Made by a program: the position numbers and the translations under genes. DNA of 64,000 nucleotides, from the NCBI GenBank assembly GCA_017402995.1, contig JAFQOV010000003.1:124001-188000 (forward strand), written 5' to 3'. Below, piece after piece: positions 26,221-34,763 of the stretch. The notes beneath the pieces are model-generated. The model was not told the DNA's origin, did not search any database, and saw only the letters and a list, made by a program, of their open reading frames with translations. Source of the stretch: Candidatus Gastranaerophilales bacterium (GTDB taxonomy: Bacteria; Cyanobacteriota; Vampirovibrionia; Gastranaerophilales; Gastranaerophilaceae). Each line of letters begins with the position of its first letter. The first letter of the stretch is position 1.

Positions 26221-28616
26221 ACCTTTTTAAATACCATGGTTGATAATCCAGCCATATTTAATGGTTTTGCAAATTTACCGTCACTGTATATCATTTCAGA
26301 GTTGACTCTGCCTTGACCATCATATTTTTTATCATCAGTATTTAAAACTTCCACCCAACGCCCCTCTGGGAAGTGGATATAGTATTTATCGGCATGTTCT
26401 CTTGGGTATTTTGATTGAGAAAAATTGGTCACAACAAATAATTCATTAGAATGGTCATCAGATGCAAGATGTGTTCCAATTACTTGAGAACCAGGGTGTT
26501 TGATTGTGTTTTTTGCCACAATATGACCGTTTTGCAATGCCTTATTTTCTTCATTTAACTTATTTAAATCGCGAGTTAAGTTTCTAAATTTGTTCATTTG
26601 GCTTCTTGCTTCAGGAGAATATTTAATTGAACCCAATTTTGAATCATTAAGCGCTTCTTCGCCTGTTTGATAGCCTTTTTCAACGTATAAGCTGTGTTCG
26701 TTTCCAGCGGATTCAAATTGTCTGAAAAATCTAAATGGTGTTAAATCTGCGCTGTCATCACCTTGGAAAACCATTTTTGGACCAGGGGTCGCAAAAGTTC
26801 TTGCTAGCGCCATTTTATTTGCTTCAAAACTACGCTCAAACATAGCTTTGACTCTTTCATATGTAATTTCAGAATTATGACTAATTCCTAATGGTGTCAA
26901 TATTTCATTTTTAAAAGCATTTTGAACAGAATCATACCAAGCTTTATTTGTAATATTTTGAGCACTATATTTATCTAATTCGCCAGTTTGCAATAACATT
27001 GCTAATTTTTCAGCAGCAAATTGAGCCTTTTGGAAAACTACTGTTTGACGCATATCTTCATACGATTGACCTTTTAATTGGCTCATTGTTTTTGCGCGGT
27101 TTTCGTCATCTTCATTTAAATAAACATTTTCATTTAAGTGCAACATTGGAACCATTAATTTTGCTAAAAGTCGGCTTCCTTCGTAATTTCCGATTTCATC
27201 ATGACTCATGACATATTTTACTTTGTTTTGTGAGCCTAATAATGCTTTATCAATTGCTTCAATATCAACATTTCCATAAAGAGCATTTTTTAAGTTGTGG
27301 AAATAATAAAAATCCCATTCGCTATCATAGCCCAATCGCGCTAGTGACGTTTGGTTTGATGAAATTTTATCAATTGCATGGCAATGACTTCCTTCGTCCC
27401 AACCAACTGTGTTTTCATTGTCATATAAAGGATTAACTACGCGGTTGTCGTGTGCTTCGTCGTAATTATCCCAATAATTATCACCATTAACGCTAACCCC
27501 GCCTCTGCCATCTTCAGCAATTAAAAACGCGTCAGGATAGTGATAATTTACTTCGGCAGCAATTTGTTTCATGGTTGAATCTGAGCCCATCATTTTGGTC
27601 ATATCCAATCTTAAACCGTCGCAATGGTAGTTATTTAACCAATTTATCGCCGCATTTACCATAAAATCACGTACATAGCGGGAATTTTCGCCTTCAAAAT
27701 TAAAGCTTTCACCGAAACAGTTTTGACCTTGAATAAATGGACCTGTACGCAATAATGACGCACCATCTGGACCTAAATGATTTGGTACCATATCCATAAT
27801 GACGTTTAGACCTTGTTCGTGTGCGTAATCAATCAAGCTTTTTAAGCCATCTGGACCGCCCAAAAATTCACTTGGAGCAAGTTTATCTACACCATCATAA
27901 CCCCAATTGTATGAAAAAGTATTTTCAACAGGCATAATTTCAATTGCATTATATCCCATTTGTGGCAATGATTTGATGACGTTTTTTGCAGCGTTAAATG
28001 TGCCTTTTTTAGTTAAAGTTGCAGTGTTAAATTCAAAAATTCTTAACGCATTTACAGGCGTTAATTTGTTTGAAGAATTTGCTTGTCTTGATATTCTTTT
28101 TTTGTTGTTTTGATACCAATCATTGTCGCTCCATTCAAATCTTGAATGGTCATAGATTGTTGATTTATCAAGCAAAGTTTTTTGTCTGAATGAGTATGGG
28201 TCTTTAAGTTTATCAATATCGCCATTACCTTTGTAAATTGTATAGTAATAGCTATCTCCATGCTCAATTTCGCCAGATGGAATTTTATTTTCTGTTTCAA
28301 AAATTCCATTTCCGCGATTGGTTAATTCATATTCTTTTGTTTGGTTTTTATTACCTTTTTTTTCAACAGTAACAGTAATTCTACGAGTATCAGGATATGT
28401 TAAAATCTTGAAGCTTGTTTCTTTTGTTTTTGGGTCAATAACAGCGCCCCAGCTTTTGTGTTCAGCCCAACTTCTGCCAAAAGAAATTGGCTTATAACAA
28501 ATATTTAAAAGCTCATTAATTTGATTATATTGCTGATTTGAAGCTATTTTTTCAAGCTTTGAATTATTATTTTTTGGTTGAGAGTTAACAACACCGTCTA
28601 CTTTATTTATTTTCAT
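26217..28616 (-). CDS. GH13 family alpha-glucan enzyme (branching-enzyme/trehalohydrolase-like)
   Basis: 799 residues. An N-terminal segment with 'ISFGR' (about 44-48) precedes a CBM48-like beta domain (about 55-150), then a GH13 barrel. Barrel motifs are 'GYNAIEIMPVENT', 'MDMVPNHLG', 'DGLRLDMTKMM' (nucleophile Asp), 'FLIAEDGRGG' (acid/base Glu) and 'YVMSHDEIGN' (transition-state stabiliser). The C-terminal beta domain includes 'LFVVTNFSQ' and ends at 'AGLSTMVFKK'. The combination resembles glycogen-branching and maltooligosyl-trehalose hydrolases, but the reaction cannot be settled. No glgA, glgC or glgP is nearby. A GGAG Shine-Dalgarno lies before the ATG. The N-terminal motif is shared with two neighbours. 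Confidence 0.85.
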   Translation of the reverse strand: MKINKVDGVVNSQPKNNNSKLEKIASNQQYNQINELLNICYKPISFGRSWAEHKSWGAVIDPKTKETSFKILTYPDTRRITVTVEKKGNKNQTKEYELTNRGNGIFETENKIPSGEIEHGDSYYYTIYKGNGDIDKLKDPYSFRQKTLLDKSTIYDHSRFEWSDNDWYQNNKKRISRQANSSNKLTPVNALRIFEFNTATLTKKGTFNAAKNVIKSLPQMGYNAIEIMPVENTFSYNWGYDGVDKLAPSEFLGGPDGLKSLIDYAHEQGLNVIMDMVPNHLGPDGASLLRTGPFIQGQNCFGESFNFEGENSRYVRDFMVNAAINWLNNYHCDGLRLDMTKMMGSDSTMKQIAAEVNYHYPDAFLIAEDGRGGVSVNGDNYWDNYDEAHDNRVVNPLYDNENTVGWDEGSHCHAIDKISSNQTSLARLGYDSEWDFYYFHNLKNALYGNVDIEAIDKALLGSQNKVKYVMSHDEIGNYEGSRLLAKLMVPMLHLNENVYLNEDDENRAKTMSQLKGQSYEDMRQTVVFQKAQFAAEKLAMLLQTGELDKYSAQNITNKAWYDSVQNAFKNEILTPLGISHNSEITYERVKAMFERSFEANKMALARTFATPGPKMVFQGDDSADLTPFRFFRQFESAGNEHSLYVEKGYQTGEEALNDSKLGSIKYSPEARSQMNKFRNLTRDLNKLNEENKALQNGHIVAKNTIKHPGSQVIGTHLASDDHSNELFVVTNFSQSKYPREHADKYYIHFPEGRWVEVLNTDDKKYDGQGRVNSEMIYSDGKFAKPLNMAGLSTMVFKKV

Positions 28617-28706
28617 TTACACTCCAATTTAGCGCTGTATTTATATAATGCTTCTAATATTAATTTTGTGTCACTTTGTAACAAAAAATTTGATAATTTT
28701 TACAAA

Positions 28707-30110
28707 TTAATTTGAAAAAAGATATTTGTCTAAATCGCTTCTGTTAAAGACTTCAATACTATCTTGATTATGTATAAAAATAAGGGTTGAAATTACAGAT
28801 TTAAACATAGTAAACTCGCTAAATTCAAATTTACTTCTTAAATCATCCATATTTTCAGCTAAAAATTCTGTAATTAGCGTTTTATTTTTCAAAGTTAAAG
28901 ATGTAAAGAAATCAAGCCCTTCTTTTGTTGTAATACCTTCAAAATAGATAATATCAGGAGATTGAAACTCTATAAAACGCATTGCTTTATCTAGATTAAA
29001 ACCAATATTTTCATTTAATTCACACTGTGAAATTCCTTTTAATCTGTATTTTGCAATTGATTCAAGCGTCATGACGTTTTTTTCTTTTGCAATTAAATTA
29101 GATAAAATTGAATAGATTAAATGAGTTTTACCACTTAAAGACGAACCGCAAATCAAAACAACGCCTGGAATATTGAGCGAATTTTTGATTTGTTCAATAT
29201 ATGATTGATTTTTGATTAATTTTTCAATTTGAACAGGCGGGTGATAAATTTTAATTAAAATTCTTTCACCATTAATCGTTGGAAAAGCAGATACACTCGC
29301 TGTTAGCTCATGGTTATCTACCGTAAAGTTTAATTTACCCAATTGCGGAATTTCATAGACGTTTGGGTCAAGATTGCACATTGATTTTAAAGATTGTACA
29401 AATGAACTAGTTAACAGGCTTGGAATGGTGCCCGTTTTAATGGTTTCATTATTCTTTTTGAAATTAATAATTAAACCTTCATCTTCATTTTCAAAAAATA
29501 ACTCATGAACTTTTTGAGTAATTGCTTGCTTTAAAATTGCCCTAAACAAGCCTTGGATATGTTCTTGAGACATATCGTCATTGTGAAGCTCTTCTTGCCA
29601 ATTATAGTCTTTTGAATTTTGAGTATCAATATCGCCAACAGATTGTTTGATGTCATAATATTCTGTGATTTTTTTCAAAATACTTTTTTCAGACGCAATT
29701 ACAGGGTCGATATTTTTTTTGGTAATTTTCATTATTTTATCAATTGAAAATAAATCCATTGGATCTGCCATTGCGATTGTTAAGGTATCTTCAATAATAA
29801 ACAATGGCAAAATTTTAAATCTTAAAGCGTCTTGATATGTGATATATTCAAGGCATTTTTTGTCAATTGAATAGTTTTCTAAATCAACAGATGGAGTATG
29901 AAGCTTTTCTTCTAAAAATTTCATTAAAACTTCTTCTTTAATCATTTGTGTGTTGATTAAAATCTGCCCAATGTTTGTATTTTGCGCAATTGCAAGTTCT
30001 TGCGCATGTTCAATATCATCATATGTGACAAGATTATCTCTAACTAAATCATATTTTAATTTATCAAGAGTTTTATTATCTAGTGGGTTATTTTCGTTTA
30101 ATAAATCCAT
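28707..30110 (-). CDS. Degenerate PilB/GspE-like ATPase
   Basis: 467 residues. An N-terminal MshEN/GspE-II domain (about 15-150) is followed by a RecA-like ATPase domain with Walker A 'GSSLSGKT' (322-329) and a Walker-B-like 'SPDIIYFEG'. Compared with true PilB, the 'ASDIHIEP' box has become 'KVHELFFE', the 'GEIRD' after Walker B is 'EGITT', the tetracysteine zinc site is absent, and the C-terminus is short. It may be a regulatory paralogue or a motor subunit with altered activity. It is the last gene of an operon with a histidine kinase and a CheY-like receiver, so a link to signal-controlled pilus or secretion activity is likely. Confidence 0.75.
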   Translation of the reverse strand: MDLLNENNPLDNKTLDKLKYDLVRDNLVTYDDIEHAQELAIAQNTNIGQILINTQMIKEEVLMKFLEEKLHTPSVDLENYSIDKKCLEYITYQDALRFKILPLFIIEDTLTIAMADPMDLFSIDKIMKITKKNIDPVIASEKSILKKITEYYDIKQSVGDIDTQNSKDYNWQEELHNDDMSQEHIQGLFRAILKQAITQKVHELFFENEDEGLIINFKKNNETIKTGTIPSLLTSSFVQSLKSMCNLDPNVYEIPQLGKLNFTVDNHELTASVSAFPTINGERILIKIYHPPVQIEKLIKNQSYIEQIKNSLNIPGVVLICGSSLSGKTHLIYSILSNLIAKEKNVMTLESIAKYRLKGISQCELNENIGFNLDKAMRFIEFQSPDIIYFEGITTKEGLDFFTSLTLKNKTLITEFLAENMDDLRSKFEFSEFTMFKSVISTLIFIHNQDSIEVFNRSDLDKYLFSN

Positions 30111-30123
30111 TTTAATCTTTCTT

Positions 30124-30486
30124 TTATGCTAAATATTTATTGATTTTTTCCAAAACTTCGCTAAATTCAAAAGGTTTTGTAATATATTCGTCTGCGCCTG
30201 TTTCTTCGCCAATCATTTTGTCTTCGTCTTGGCTTCTTGCGGTTATCATAATTATTGGAATATTTTTATATTTGTTATCAAACTTTAAAAGTCTACAAAT
30301 CTTATATCCATTGATTTTTGGCATCATTACATCAAGAATGACAAGGTCAGGATTTTCATTTTTCGCTAAATTCAAACCTTCCTCGCCATCATATGCGCAA
30401 ATGCACTCAAACCCTTTTGCCCTCAACATAAAAGCAAGGGTTTCAACAATATCTCTTTCGTCATCAGCGATTAATATTTTTTTCAT
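30124..30486 (-). CDS. Single-domain response regulator (CheY-like)
   Basis: 120 residues, receiver only. Acid pocket Asp8/Asp9, phospho-acceptor Asp52 in 'LVILDVMMPK', Thr82 and Lys104 ('YITKPFE') are all intact. No output domain, so it works by protein contact. It starts two bases after the stop of the histidine kinase gene and is followed 13 bases later by the PilB-like ATPase, suggesting that the kinase phosphorylates it and that it acts on the ATPase or a pilus component. Confidence 0.93.
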   Translation of the reverse strand: MKKILIADDERDIVETLAFMLRAKGFECICAYDGEEGLNLAKNENPDLVILDVMMPKINGYKICRLLKFDNKYKNIPIIMITARSQDEDKMIGEETGADEYITKPFEFSEVLEKINKYLA

Positions 30487-30487
30487 T

Positions 30488-32533
30488 TTATCCTCTTGTT
30501 AATCCCAATTTTTTTACTAACTCGACGGCATCTTTGCCATTTTTTGCACTATGCAATGATGATATAATTATATCATTTTCATTTGCATTTATCTGCTTAG
30601 AATAATTGTCAATTAAGCCAACCATAGCTTCATATGAAGCAAGGGTAATATGCGGAATAAAGGCGCAATATTCAACTATATCTTCTTTTTCAATGACAAT
30701 TTCTTTAGACAAACGCGACAAATTAAGCATTTTATTATTTTTTAAGTCTTCAATCAAATTTAAATCTTTTTTGTGGTTAATTTTAATTAATCCAACGTCA
30801 TCATTATTTGTTAAAGAACGTAATAAATCCATTGTAAACGTCTTAACATCATCTGAAATTGGGATTAAAACGTTAAATTCGGAGCCAACTTTTTCTTCAC
30901 TATCTACAAAAATCAAACCTAAATGAGAATCGATTAATTGTTTTGTAATCGTCAAGCCAAGCCCAACCCCACCTTTGTTGCGATTTAGGGTGCTTTCAAT
31001 TTGAGAAAATTTATCAAATATTTTTGGGATATCTTCTTTTTTAATCCCAACACCAGTGTCTTTAACGGTTACTTGAATATATTTTCCATTTGGTTTATCG
31101 ATTGGAGAAATCAATTTTGTTTCATCTATTTCAAAATCGTCTATAACTTTTGCCCCAAGAGAAATTTCACCATTGGCAGAAGTAAATTTAAGGGAATTTG
31201 AAATTAAATTTGTAAAAATTTGCTCAATTCTTCTTGAATCAATATAGACCTCTGGTAATTTTTCATCAATCAATAATGAAAATTTTATTTCTTTTTCATT
31301 TGCAACTTGTTCAAAAGTTTTCTGCATTAATTCTAAAGAAGAAGTGATATCAGAAAGCTTATATTTCAAATCTAGTTTTCCTGTTTGAATTCTTGATAAA
31401 TCAAGTAAATCTTCAATAATTCCGGACAAACGTAAAATATTTCTTTTTGTCATAGAGATAAAATTGCGTGTATCTTCGGTAATTTCCCCTGCTTGACCAT
31501 TTAAAATAATCTCAAGAGAGTTATTAATTGGGGTTAAAGGTGTTCTTAATTCGTGCGAAACAATTGACACAAATTCGGATTTAATTTTTTCAAGCTTTTC
31601 TAATTTTTTATTTGCAACAGAAATCTCTTCATAGAGCTTTGCACTTCTTAAAGGAAGGGCTACTTGATGCGTGATTGCTTGAAAGCAGGTGACGTCTTCT
31701 GAGCTAAAGGGTTTTTGGCGGAAAAGTTCAATCACCCCAAAAAAGTCGTCTCCAACCTTAATAGGCGCAAAAAGCGAGTCGAAGCTGATTGATTCAAGTC
31801 CAAAAACCTTGTTTGATCGCGTTTGTTTAATTTTTTGGATTGTTTCAATATTTTCAAAATCTTGTTGCACTAATAAAGGTGCGCTTTCAAAAATTGTTTT
31901 ATAATTTAAAACAGAGCGAATTTTTAAAGCGTCAACAAGATTTTCGGTTGGTGTATACAAAGAATTTAGAGAAAACACCGGTTTAAAATCTGAATTAAAA
32001 ACCAAAACAGCCGAAACATCAAAACTCAGCGTCTTTTCCATTGCTTCAAGCATAATGTCGTAAAGTTTATTTGTATTTAAGGTTCCTGCAAATTGAGAAC
32101 TTGTATTATACAAAACATTAAGCTGATAAAGGCTTCTAGATAATTCTTTATTATTTTCATATAGTCTATCGAGATTATTTTTAGTTTTAATGTGCGAATT
32201 TATCGTAAACAAAAATGTATCAATTTTTAGTGGAAGCTCAATTAAACCATCAGCAAGCGCAATAAAATCGAGCGCTTTATCGGAATCTTTTAAAAGAATA
32301 GTTTGAATATTTAAATGTTTAAGCGAAGTCTTAATTTGACGAAGGGTAAATTCGCAATGTTCAATTTTATTATCAATTAAGATTAAGTCAGGCAAGAAAT
32401 TATTTATTTGTAAAATATTTTCTTCAATATTTCCCTGTGCAAAAGCAAGCTCAAACTGGTTTTGTTCAAGCAAATTCACAATTTCTTTGTTCTGATTATC
32501 CTCTAAATTTAGCAATAAAAATACTTTTGTCAT
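30488..32533 (-). CDS. Soluble hybrid-type sensor histidine kinase with GAF domain
   Basis: 681 residues, no membrane helix. Order: a receiver-like N-terminal domain (about 1-115, with an Asp54 in 'LILIDNKI' but a poor acid pocket, so probably a pseudo-receiver), a short coil, a GAF domain (about 145-300), a coiled coil, HisKA with His327 in 'FVSIVSHELRTPL', an HATPase (about 430-570, with 'NLISNSLKF', 'DTGVGI' and 'GGVGLGL'), and a C-terminal domain of about 100 residues of unknown function. Autophosphorylates and probably signals to the CheY-like protein encoded next. No Shine-Dalgarno precedes the ATG. Confidence 0.93.
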   Translation of the reverse strand: MTKVFLLLNLEDNQNKEIVNLLEQNQFELAFAQGNIEENILQINNFLPDLILIDNKIEHCEFTLRQIKTSLKHLNIQTILLKDSDKALDFIALADGLIELPLKIDTFLFTINSHIKTKNNLDRLYENNKELSRSLYQLNVLYNTSSQFAGTLNTNKLYDIMLEAMEKTLSFDVSAVLVFNSDFKPVFSLNSLYTPTENLVDALKIRSVLNYKTIFESAPLLVQQDFENIETIQKIKQTRSNKVFGLESISFDSLFAPIKVGDDFFGVIELFRQKPFSSEDVTCFQAITHQVALPLRSAKLYEEISVANKKLEKLEKIKSEFVSIVSHELRTPLTPINNSLEIILNGQAGEITEDTRNFISMTKRNILRLSGIIEDLLDLSRIQTGKLDLKYKLSDITSSLELMQKTFEQVANEKEIKFSLLIDEKLPEVYIDSRRIEQIFTNLISNSLKFTSANGEISLGAKVIDDFEIDETKLISPIDKPNGKYIQVTVKDTGVGIKKEDIPKIFDKFSQIESTLNRNKGGVGLGLTITKQLIDSHLGLIFVDSEEKVGSEFNVLIPISDDVKTFTMDLLRSLTNNDDVGLIKINHKKDLNLIEDLKNNKMLNLSRLSKEIVIEKEDIVEYCAFIPHITLASYEAMVGLIDNYSKQINANENDIIISSLHSAKNGKDAVELVKKLGLTRG

Positions 32534-32539
32534 AATAAA

Positions 32540-32567
32540 ATATTAACAAAGCTTTTAACTTTGGCAA
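32540..32567 (-). promoter_or_regulatory. Promoter for the histidine kinase operon
   Basis: On the minus strand TTGCCA (32562-32567), 16 bp, TAATAT (32540-32545), then six bases to the ATG at 32533. The spacing predicts a leaderless transcript. Confidence 0.45.
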
Positions 32568-32605
32568 TTTTGAGATATTTTGTAATATTTGTTAAATAAA
32601 TTTAC

Positions 32606-32634
32606 TTGAAATATTTTTTTTAGCAACGTAAAAT
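32606..32634 (+). promoter_or_regulatory. rpmE promoter
   Basis: TTGAAA (32606-32611), 17 bp, TAAAAT (32629-32634), about 36 bases before the ATG at 32671, with an AAAGGA ribosome site in between. Confidence 0.6.
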
Positions 32635-32670
32635 GTGTAAGATAGATATCATCACTAAAAAGGAAACGTA

Positions 32671-32871
32671 ATGAAAAAAGACATTCATCCAGATTACAAC
32701 AAAACAACTATAAAATGTGTATGTGGTAATGAAATCGCAACAGGTTCTGTTGAAGAAAACATCACAGTTGAAATTTGTAACGCTTGCCACCCATTTTACA
32801 CTGGCAACCAAAAAATATTAGACTCTGAAGGTAGAGTTGAAAGATTCAAAAAACGTTACGAAAAAAAATAG
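32671..32871 (+). CDS. rpmE: 50S ribosomal protein L31
   Basis: 66 residues. Begins 'MKKDIHPDY', the near-universal L31 start, and has the zinc-binding type's four cysteines in 'CVCG' and '[10 protein letters not shown]'. It belongs to the C+ class, meaning the zinc-dependent version. A good Shine-Dalgarno and its own promoter are present. A hairpin follows. Confidence 0.96.
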   Translation: MKKDIHPDYNKTTIKCVCGNEIATGSVEENITVEICNACHPFYTGNQKILDSEGRVERFKKRYEKK

Positions 32872-32891
32872 TTGTAAATACAATGATTACT

Positions 32892-32922
32892 TTTTGGCTG
32901 GCTAATTACCAGCCAAAATTTA
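32892..32922 (+). terminator. Terminator or leader hairpin after rpmE
   Basis: TTTTGGCTGG / CCAGCCAAAA forms a perfect 10-bp stem with a 7-base loop (32892-32901, 32909-32918), followed by a short TTTATAT tract. Confidence 0.65.
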
Positions 32923-32952
32923 TATAAGGGAATTAGCTTTCGGGAGTAGATA

Positions 32953-33645
32953 ATGCCAAAAAAATCATTAGAAGTAGCTTTAATTGCTATACCAAACAAC
33001 TTGTTAGACGTAATTTATACTGCTTGCAGAACTTGTTATTCTGCAGATGGCGCAGTTGATATTTACGACAAAATAACAGATGACAATGAAAAAAAGTTAG
33101 CACTAATTAAGCGAATTATCTCATCTGGGCATTATTCTACTATTGAACATGTGCAAGTCACATTTGCAATTAATAACATTTCTCGCGCTGCAACGCACCA
33201 ACTTGTACGCCATAGACACATGAGCTTTTCTCAAAAATCTCAAAGATACGTTAAAGAAGCAGATTTTGACTATATCGTTCCAACAGCAATCAGTGCAAAT
33301 AAAGAACTTCTTGAAAAATTTGAAAAACACATGGAAGAAACATCAAAACTATATGCACAATTGGTTGATAACGGAATTAAAAAAGAAGACGCACGTTCAA
33401 TTCTACCGAACGCAACTGCAAGCTCTATTGTCACAAGTTTAAATCTAAGAGAGTTAATCCACCTTGCAAATCTGCGTCTTTGCACACGTGCACAATTTGA
33501 AATTAGAATGGTTGTTGCAAAAATGTGTGCTTTGATTACAGAAAAAGAGCCTTGGCTTAAAGAACATCTTGTTCCTAAATGTGAAAGACTTGGCTATTGC
33601 GACGAAGACAATTCATGCGGAAGGATGAAAACAAAAAATGGATAA
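32953..33645 (+). CDS. thyX: Flavin-dependent thymidylate synthase
   Basis: Makes dTMP from dUMP with methylene-tetrahydrofolate and FAD/NADPH. 230 residues. The ThyX motif R-H-R-x7-S is seen as '[11 protein letters not shown]', followed by 'QRY'. '[18 protein letters not shown]' and 'LPNATAS' are further family blocks. The C-terminus has four extra Cys residues ('[14 protein letters not shown]'). A GGGAG Shine-Dalgarno is seven bases upstream. It overlaps prfA by 8 bp. Confidence 0.96.
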   Translation: MPKKSLEVALIAIPNNLLDVIYTACRTCYSADGAVDIYDKITDDNEKKLALIKRIISSGHYSTIEHVQVTFAINNISRAATHQLVRHRHMSFSQKSQRYVKEADFDYIVPTAISANKELLEKFEKHMEETSKLYAQLVDNGIKKEDARSILPNATASSIVTSLNLRELIHLANLRLCTRAQFEIRMVVAKMCALITEKEPWLKEHLVPKCERLGYCDEDNSCGRMKTKNG

Positions 33646-34732
33646 TTCAATGTTTGAAAAAGTCGAAAAAATCGAAAAAAGATACCAAGAACTTGGTGTC
33701 ATTTTGTCGGATCCTAACGTAATTCAAGATTACGAAAAATTTCGCGACTTATCAAAACAAAGAAAAACAATGGAAGAAACCGTTGAAATATACTATAAAT
33801 ATAAAGAAGCTGTTGACACAATTAAAGATTCAAAAGAAATGCTTCATATTGAAAAAGACGCTTCTATGAAAGAATTTTTAAATTCAGAAATCGAAGATGC
33901 TGAAGCTAAAATTGAAGAATATGAACACAGATTAAAAGTTCTTTTACTTCCTCGTGACCCAATGGACGACAAGGATATTATGCTTGAAATTAGAGGTTCT
34001 GCGGGTGGAGATGAGGCAAATATTTTTGCAGGCGATTTAATGAGAATGTATCTTCGTTATGCTGCAAACAAAGGCTGGCAAACAAAAATTTTATCAATCA
34101 ACGAGTGCGAAGCTGGTGGTGTTTCAGAAGTTGTTATCTCTGTCAAAGGCGGTGATAATATCTATTCTCAATTAAAATATGAATCAGGCGTTCACAGGGT
34201 TCAAAGGGTTCCTCAAACAGAATCTCAAGGCAGAGTTCATACATCAACTGCAACAGTTGCAGTTATGCCAGAGGTTGATGACGTTGAAATCGAATTAAAC
34301 ATGAACGATATTGAAATCACAACAGCTCGTTCTGGTGGTGCTGGCGGTCAAAACGTAAACAAAGTTGAAACAGCAGCCAGAGTATTCCATAAACCAACAG
34401 GAATTATGATTTTCTGTACAGAAGAGCGTTCTCAACTTCAAAATAAAGAAAGAGCTTTGCAAATTTTAAAAGCAAAACTTTACGATATGGAAGTTCAAAA
34501 ACAAATGCAAGAAGTTACAGACTTGCGTCGTTCACAAGTTGGTACAGGCGACCGTTCCGAAAGAATTAGAACCTATAACTTCCCTCAAGGGCGCCTAACT
34601 GACCACAGAATTGGTCAAAACCTTGATGTCAGAGAAGTTATCGAAGGTGAATTAGATAAATTAATTAATATGCTAATTGAATATGACCAAAAATTGAAAA
34701 TGGAAAAATTAGCAGAAAGTGATGATAACTAA
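33638..34732 (+). CDS. prfA: Peptide chain release factor 1
   Basis: Terminates translation at UAA and UAG. 364 residues, normal length. The catalytic GGQ is in '[14 protein letters not shown]', and '[22 protein letters not shown]' begins domain 2. The codon-recognition tripeptide region falls in '[13 protein letters not shown]'; P-x-T is read there as the RF1 type, not the S-P-F of RF2. Start within the end of thyX; a second ATG five codons later is possible. Confidence 0.96.
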   Translation: MDNSMFEKVEKIEKRYQELGVILSDPNVIQDYEKFRDLSKQRKTMEETVEIYYKYKEAVDTIKDSKEMLHIEKDASMKEFLNSEIEDAEAKIEEYEHRLKVLLLPRDPMDDKDIMLEIRGSAGGDEANIFAGDLMRMYLRYAANKGWQTKILSINECEAGGVSEVVISVKGGDNIYSQLKYESGVHRVQRVPQTESQGRVHTSTATVAVMPEVDDVEIELNMNDIEITTARSGGAGGQNVNKVETAARVFHKPTGIMIFCTEERSQLQNKERALQILKAKLYDMEVQKQMQEVTDLRRSQVGTGDRSERIRTYNFPQGRLTDHRIGQNLDVREVIEGELDKLINMLIEYDQKLKMEKLAESDDN

Positions 34733-34735
34733 ATT

Positions 34736-34763
34736 AAAACCTCGCAAAAGCGAGGTTTTTTTA
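34736..34763. terminator. Terminator between prfA and the SNF2 gene
   Basis: AAAACCTCGC-AAAA-GCGAGGTTTT, a 10-bp stem with a tetraloop, followed by TTTATAT on the plus strand. It also lies just beyond the convergent helicase stop. Confidence 0.85.

Noticed and set aside
32620-32811. A minus-strand ORF opposite rpmE
   Set aside because: Antisense to a well-supported ribosomal protein gene and rich in Cys/Phe from frame shadow.
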